Part shown: positions 58,940 to 64,000 of the stretch, piece after piece | Numbering within the stretch: the first letter of the stretch is position 1 | How the letters are laid out: every line of letters starts with the position of its first letter | Program-made: the position numbers and the translations under genes | Origin: Cryptomeria japonica | Taxonomy: Eukaryota > Streptophyta > Pinopsida > Cupressales > Cupressaceae | Length of the DNA stretch: 64,000 bases | Direction: 5' to 3' | Assembly: GCF_030272615.1 (NCBI RefSeq) | Contig: NC_081412.1 | Coordinates: forward strand, 689,138,083 to 689,202,082 | Notes under the pieces: model-generated | Databases searched by the model: none | What the model was told of the DNA's origin: nothing | The model's input: only the letters and a program-made list of their open reading frames with translations

Positions 58940-59597
58940 TAAGACTATGCGTGACATTGGAATGCATCATGATAATCATGGAACAGAACCTATACATGAA
59001 GGTCCGGATGTGCATCCTAGTAGTGGAGGTATTCATTTGCTATTCAAATTTTTTTATGTAATTATTAATACAATTAAACATCTTAAATTGAAAATTAGTG
59101 TAGTAATTAATGTAATCTTTATTGTTAATATTTTAGAGCATGTAGTCGGTGGTGACCAAGTGGAGCATGATCCGGGTAGACAACATCAGGAATGTGATGT
59201 TCCCCAATCAGGTAAAGAGGACCACTATTATTCCTTTAAACAAATTTAATTGCAATTGGTGTATTGATTAATGTAACGTTTCATATTTCAACTCCAGAGG
59301 ATCTAGAGGGTGTTCAACATGTTGAGGTTGAGGCTAGACAAAATGATGTGGCCCCATCAGGTAAAGAGTGTAATGGTTGTGTTCTTTAAATTAATGAAAT
59401 ACTTGTAACAATAATAAAAAAATGTTTTGAATTTAACCCAGTTCTTTGTTATTGTAGAGGACCCCCCTTTGGTTCAGCATCCTTGTCCTTTGTATAGGAC
59501 TAGGCATACATCAAGAGCATGAGAAGAGGGTAGAACATCCAAAGATGGGGGAAATGATGAAGAAGATGATGCTCCACTTAGACTTTACATAGCTTAA
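58940..59597 (+). pseudogene. Repeated C-terminal exons of the SET/TnpA-like gene
   Basis: Four short exons after the solo LTR end or begin alike: a first ending PSSGG before GTATTC at about 59028, then AG-EHVVGGDQVEHDPG ending PQSG before GTAAAG at about 59214, then EDLEGVQHVEVEARQ ending APSG before GTAAAG at about 59360, then EDPPLVQHPC to a stop at 59595. The phase and the repeated SG-GTAAAG ends suggest exon duplication. A TGA at 59521 breaks the last exon. Confidence 0.6.
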
Positions 59598-59860
59598 AAA
59601 AAAAGAAAATGAAAAAAATGATTGTAATCTACCTTATTTGATAATGATTGATTTTTATGTGTTAATGTATGTAATTATGTGCTAATGAATGTTCATGAAT
59701 GATATGTGTTGATGATTATTGATGAATGTTGCATGTTAATGAAATTTAATGAATTTTATGTGTTAATGAACGTTATGTGATAGTGAACGAATGTTATATT
59801 TTAATAATGGATGAAAGAATGAATGAAAGAATGAATGAATGTTAGATGTTAACGGGGAAT
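59598..59860 (+). repeat. GTTAATGAATGTTATGTG-type repeat after the second CACTA gene
   Basis: Diverged short repeats built on GTTAATGAATGT/TTATGTG fill 59636-59860 and end in a GAATGAAA run. It resembles in style the ATGTGATG-type repeat after the tnp2 gene. Confidence 0.6.
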
Positions 59861-61660
59861 TTAGAGTGATGTTAGGGGGGGGGGGAGGGGCCAAATGAGC
59901 TTCCACCTTCACATGGTTGGCCCTGTTAAGTAGAGAATATTAAACTATTCTCAAAACAAAGCGAAGCTCAATAAGATAACACACTTTTCAATATTTCATT
60001 ATGTTGCATAGTTAATCTTATTGAATAATGTATGTATATTGAATCTTAATTGCAGGGTCCAACAGAGCCAACATGAACAACACCATGGTGCGACTGCAAA
60101 AGTTGTGAATATGCCTCATCATGATTAAAGCTGAATTAGCACATTCTTTGTAAAATCTCAAATGCTCTATACTTTGGAAGTTTTGAAATTTTTATGATCA
60201 TATCGGTCCCCTGCCTAAAAGCTTTTTTCCTTGATTTGTTTGTGATACACATTGAGAGATTTTTGTTTTCCTTTTATTTATGCATGTCTTAACCATTCTC
60301 CACATGCTTCCCATTCTTATTTAGATTGTTGTAGTTTTACATATGTTGGAATCTGTAGTTCCACGTACATGTTTTCTATGTTCTTTGTAATTGTATGAAA
60401 AGGTGTAAAATGTGGGTATAGTCCAAAATCTTGATTACCAACAAGCTATTGTTGTTTAATAGTTCCAGTGTTTGTATTAATTGAAACAATTTAACCCTTT
60501 TAACATGTTTCATAGCAAACCTGCACTTTGTATGCAATCTTATTGTTACAGTTCAATTACTGAGGTGATGTGATTTTCAAAAGTATTCCGACGAAAAGAA
60601 AATTGGTTTTCATTTATGGATTTTATTAAAATTTTAGAGTTTCCTCGTGAACATTTAAACTTAGAAGGATTTAAAAATTCAATACAAGAGTACTGGACAT
60701 AATTTCTGGAGATAGAACTGAAACTCTCTCCCATGACTTCAGATTGTTTCCATGCTCTCTAGGCTAGTAGCTTTCAGTCACAAAAAATAGGTCTTCTAAA
60801 TTCTGTCCCAACATTAATTAGTTCCTTTCTCTTCTTTTTCATCCTTTTGGAAAGAGAATTGGAAATTGTTAGGAACAAACATCTTCCTAGGTGATTTGTT
60901 AAAATACAATGGGGAACTCAATCAAATTTTAATTCACTTCATTTTAAGTTATTATCACAATTCATTGAATTATACTTACAAAAGGCTTATATTTCCAAGG
61001 TAAAATATCAGTATCTTTCTTGGGTGATATTAGATAGCAGGGTCTCTTGGCTTAGACAAAATCACCCTCTCATTGTATTCAAAGTAGATGCGTAGCAAAG
61101 CTAGATGCATCAATCGTTAAATCATTAAACAAACACAAGCTCAAAAATTGTGTTACCAAGTACACTTGGAACCTAGCCTGTAACTAACTAGTTCATACTA
61201 GATATTGTTTGGGTATGGTATTAAATTCTATTAGAATCTACAAAATAAATATTAACCTAGAAATTAATGTAAGTGATAACATTTTTAAAATTGTTAAATA
61301 TAAATGATAATAAAATCAAAATAGCATAACATAGTTGATTTCATAAGAGAGAAAATGAAAAAATTCACAATATCTTCACTCGATATCCAAGATTTTTAAT
61401 CCATGAGGATGAAGATGAGGATGAGATAGACAACCAAAAGACAAGGAATTGTTTATCCAAGTTTCCAAATTTTTGAGGATAAGGAAAAAAACATAATCCT
61501 ATGAAAGAAGGAGAATGTGCAAGTCATTATCTCAAGTTAAAAGAAATTACTTAAGTAAACTAAACAAACAAATGCAATATCATACTTTCGATAAAACATA
61601 TCCACTTGGTAAATAAAATGGTACATTGGCACACCCCCTTAAGTGCAATTGAGGTAAGAA
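59861..61660. other. No gene seen; possible 3' exon and terminator region
   Basis: A G run (59873-59888) and an acceptor-like TTGCAGGGTCC at about 60053 may mark a final noncoding exon of the CACTA gene. The rest is AT-rich without a recognised gene or repeat. Confidence 0.35.
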
Positions 61661-63430
61661 GAAATGGGTCACAAGGTTAGGTATCCATGTAAAATATGAA
61701 ATAACCCCAAATTATAAAGAGAGTGTACCCTCTCGAAGTAGAGACTAGAAAATCCATAGGACAAAACTCCATCCCAAGTGACATATGTGAAGGATAATAT
61801 AGACCCACCCCATCCCCTAAAGTTGGTGCCTCCACAAAGAAGAGAGAAAAGCAATGCAAAATGTTGAATGGTGAATGTTGTAGTAGGTTCATTTGCAACA
61901 AATGATGCACCTTCCTTTCACAATATGGAAATCTTGAGTTGTCAAATTGTTGAATTCCCATTCAAGTGGAATGTAGAAAGGAATTCAGATGTATGGTTTT
62001 TGAAGCGACTCATGTGTCTTGATGTTGATGTTAAGCTGTGATTGTTCCATAGAAGATTCAGGGACTACAATCATTGAAGTGTGAGACCTTAATTAATGTG
62101 AAATAGAATGTGTCATGTTGCATGATATGGTGGGGATAGAACAAGTGAATTTACAATGGGAGACAATGTAACTCGATGGGCATTGTCATCAATGAGAAGA
62201 CAAATATTCTCAATTGTTTCATCAATATTTGAAAGGTGAGAGTCCACAAACAGATGTGAAATATTTAAGTAGGCCTCCCAATGAAGTGGATCTCATAGAC
62301 ACGAAGAATCCTATATAGAGAATCATTGAGAGCCCTTGAAGAAGCAAATTTGAACTTTGATGAAGCAATACATGATGGAGGAATATCTTGCAAGAGGAAA
62401 TCAAAGTCATTATGGTGTCATCTAGATCTGAAATGTGGTCTACTTTTCAAAAAAGTAAAGATGCTTGATAGGAAAGTGTCCTAGTGGCTGGGTGAATCTA
62501 GAAGACATATAATCCTATTGCAAAGAATCATGGAAAGTTCTAGAAGAAGCAACTTTTAATTCTGAAGTAGCAATGTGTATAAGAGATGTTCTCATTTGTA
62601 GATGGAGTATCAAGAGGAGGATCACTAGTCCATGGACCATGCCATTGTTGTTAAATACCTACACTTTTGTTCATAGTCACTTGGTGTAGGAATGAATTCA
62701 ATGAGATAGGGTAGGAGATCCTACATAATGTAATTTTTCACTACCCCTTGTTTCGAGTACAAATGGTTCTCTGAATTTATCTTGACAATAGAATGTCAGA
62801 ATTTAATACCATAATCCATGATGAAAACTGCCGAAAATGGAAATTTATCTTAGTTCTCAATTACAAAATGATTTTGTATAGGCCTCTTGAAGAGTAAGTA
62901 CATCAAATTGAGACTTTATAAATTGAGTGTATGTATTAGCAATCTCCCAAATTGTTCAATGGTCTCCAAACCTTGTCAATTTTTTATTTTTATTTTAACT
63001 CAAATATGTATGGTATAGGCATATCATTGGTTGTGTGATTTTTTTTTTCCTTAAATAATTCTACGTTCTTATGGGCCTTTTTGACACAATGGTAGGTTCT
63101 TTAGACTTGAAAATGCCCCAAAAACTAGTCGATTGCCTTAAGTTACAAACAAATCCTTGTTTGTGAGCATGCTTCTTGATCTCCAATTTTGGTGGAATGA
63201 AAGATAATATTGAATTTATCAAGCCTTTTGGATGCTTTGAAACCACCAAAAAAAAGCTACTTTGATCATTGAAATGTTGTAGTGACTTGGATAAAAAAAG
63301 AAAACTAAGTCTAAACTTTAGAAGTTAGTTTTTTCTTGTCAAATTGTTTTCAATTTTCAAATCATCCAAGGATGCAAGAGGAGTATATTTTGTTATGACA
63401 AGATTTAAAAAAACTTAGAATCTTTTGAAA
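61661..63430. other. Unrecognised DNA with a diverged direct repeat
   Basis: No gene was recognised. A GAATCATTGAGAGCCCTTGAAGAAGCAA-like unit at about 62318 and a GAATCATGGAAAGTTCTAGAAGAAGCAA-like unit at about 62524 are diverged direct copies, offset about 206 bp. They may come from a repetitive protein gene or a tandem repeat. Confidence 0.4.
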
Positions 63431-64000
63431 CCATTGAAACATGGGGACCCCTTCCACCCCTCCAAAATCCCTATTTTTTCAGGATGCAATACTTAGGGGA
63501 AACATCCCCTTGCCGCACCACTTAGGGACATCTTAGGGACTCCAAGGAGTCTCTTGACCATCTTGAGGATGCCTATGAGTCTCCCATGGCCCCCAATTAG
63601 AAACTCCAATTCTAAACAAAAATGGTGAAATTATTGTGAAAATGTCATCCGTATTAAAGGTTTGGCAATGCCCCCTAACCTTGATGGGGGCTCTGCCCCA
63701 AACCCCCCACAAGGGGCACTACCCATTGACCCCAAACCTCTACCCACCATTCTTATTGTTAATGCAATCATTTCCATTTTTTTTATGTTGACTAGTTTAA
63801 ACACTTAGTATGCCAAAGTTTCATCTGCAATTCTTATACTTATTCTTAGTTTGTTCCCAAAGTTCCAAAACTCTACCACCATTGTTAATGTTCAAATTTC
63901 AATGCAATCATTGACATATTTTTAATGTTTATTGTAAAATTTACATAGTGTGGCAAAGTTTTATTTACAGTTGTTATACTTATTCTATACACATCCTTTT
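63431..64000. repeat. C-rich block and 130-bp tandem repeat at the right edge
   Basis: 63431-63735 is C-rich with small palindromes such as GGGGCTCTGCCCC (about 63688). From about 63738 a CTCTACCCACCATT to TTATACTTATTCT unit is followed by a diverged second copy from about 63870 to 63995. No owner was recognised. Confidence 0.45.

Larger units (their letters stand above)
54212..59597 (+). pseudogene. CACTA second gene: SET domain followed by TnpA-like region
   Basis: A many-exon gene with good GT/AG borders. The first visible exon (54212-54954) encodes a Ser-rich head, then a SET domain: APSSLHGLGLFSMDIIKV at about 54516, YIDGRLKATGNIAGFINST at about 54740, NKQPNCIFEAREGNYVFVCA at about 54814, and SISVGEALLIDYNLNRID at about 54874. 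SET domains transfer methyl groups to lysines, usually on histones. A frameshift near 54705 and TGA at 54793 (arginine expected) break it. Exons at 55088, 55262, 55606, 55756, 55968, 56211 and about 56430-56701 follow. The last has LKYVRDQYMTHLEKNVKYEH and PPMILEREWKDLI, then RLSDTSKATKARQENH at about 56785, like En/Spm second-gene products. Three short C-terminal exons lie beyond the solo LTR. No start codon was identified. Confidence 0.72.
44620..64000 (+). mobile_element. CACTA (En/Spm) transposon, right end not in window
   Basis: The left terminus CACTAATACATTTGGGGTCA begins exactly where the Copia pol frame breaks off. Subterminal motifs TTCCGATGG, TTCCGACGG and TCGGAATTC lie within the first 90 bp, as in plant CACTA elements. 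A tnp2 transposase gene and a second, TnpA-like gene follow in the same orientation. No reverse-complement terminus (ending TAGTG) was found up to 64000, so the right end is either past the window or lost. The last exons are near 59600 and the 60-64 kb stretch is assigned here only provisionally. CACTA elements move by cut-and-paste and make 3-bp TSDs; the left copy would be CCA at 44617-44619. Confidence 0.75.

Overview
This window looks like repeat-dominated nuclear DNA from a vascular plant with a very large genome. No intact host gene is visible. Long, old, nested LTR retrotransposons, degraded L1 elements and a many-exon CACTA transposon fill most of it. The slow decay (solo LTRs and target-site duplications still readable, internal genes full of stops) and the LTR styles suggest a gymnosperm, but the taxon is an inference. 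Nothing bacterial or organellar was recognised.

Layout. 1-19515: a Ty3-type element of the Tat lineage on the + strand (leader, gag, protease with a G-patch, RT, two RNase H domains, integrase, long 3' untranslated region, 3' LTR). Its leader is split by a solo Copia-type LTR (221-1736, TSD ATCAA). Its 3' LTR is split by a complete 6.6 kb LTR element (12313-18907, TSD GTCAT) that has no protease, integrase or RT. That element carries a four-zinc-knuckle gag-like ORF and a 1,091-codon second ORF of unknown function.

19516-35484: AT-rich relic DNA with L1 fragments (a zf-RVT piece, an ORF1 block, an ORF1 tail, an endonuclease start), three LTRs of one further family in mixed orientation, a SINE-like tRNA-derived unit and a 320-bp-period duplication. 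34100-39900: a second Tat-like Ty3 element on the - strand, with its 3' LTR, a repeat-rich 3' region, and an integrase end fused to an unrelated Ser/Pro/Gln-rich reading frame. 39902-44619: a Copia element on the - strand (3' LTR, RNase H, RT, integrase), cut off in the protease/integrase region by the next insertion.

44620 to the right edge, or near it: a CACTA (En/Spm) transposon. It starts with a CACTA terminus and TTCCGACGG-type subterminal motifs placed exactly inside the Copia pol gene. It carries an antisense PPR gene fragment, a tnp2 transposase gene (49106-53460) with an acidic Asp/Gly tail, and a second many-exon gene (54212-59597) that begins with a SET domain and continues into a TnpA-like region. 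A Tat-type solo LTR (57166-58867, TSD TAACC) sits in an intron of that gene. No right CACTA terminus was found, so the element probably runs past 64000.

How the parts relate. The pol-less LTR element would need proteins in trans. The Copia element at 41-44 kb shares its polypurine tract and LTR end style and is of the kind that could have supplied them. Premature stops across the elements are mostly TGA, or TAG where CAG or TGG would be expected, the pattern left by deamination of methylated cytosine. The best candidates for something undescribed are the SET-domain gene inside the CACTA element and the second ORF of the pol-less LTR element.
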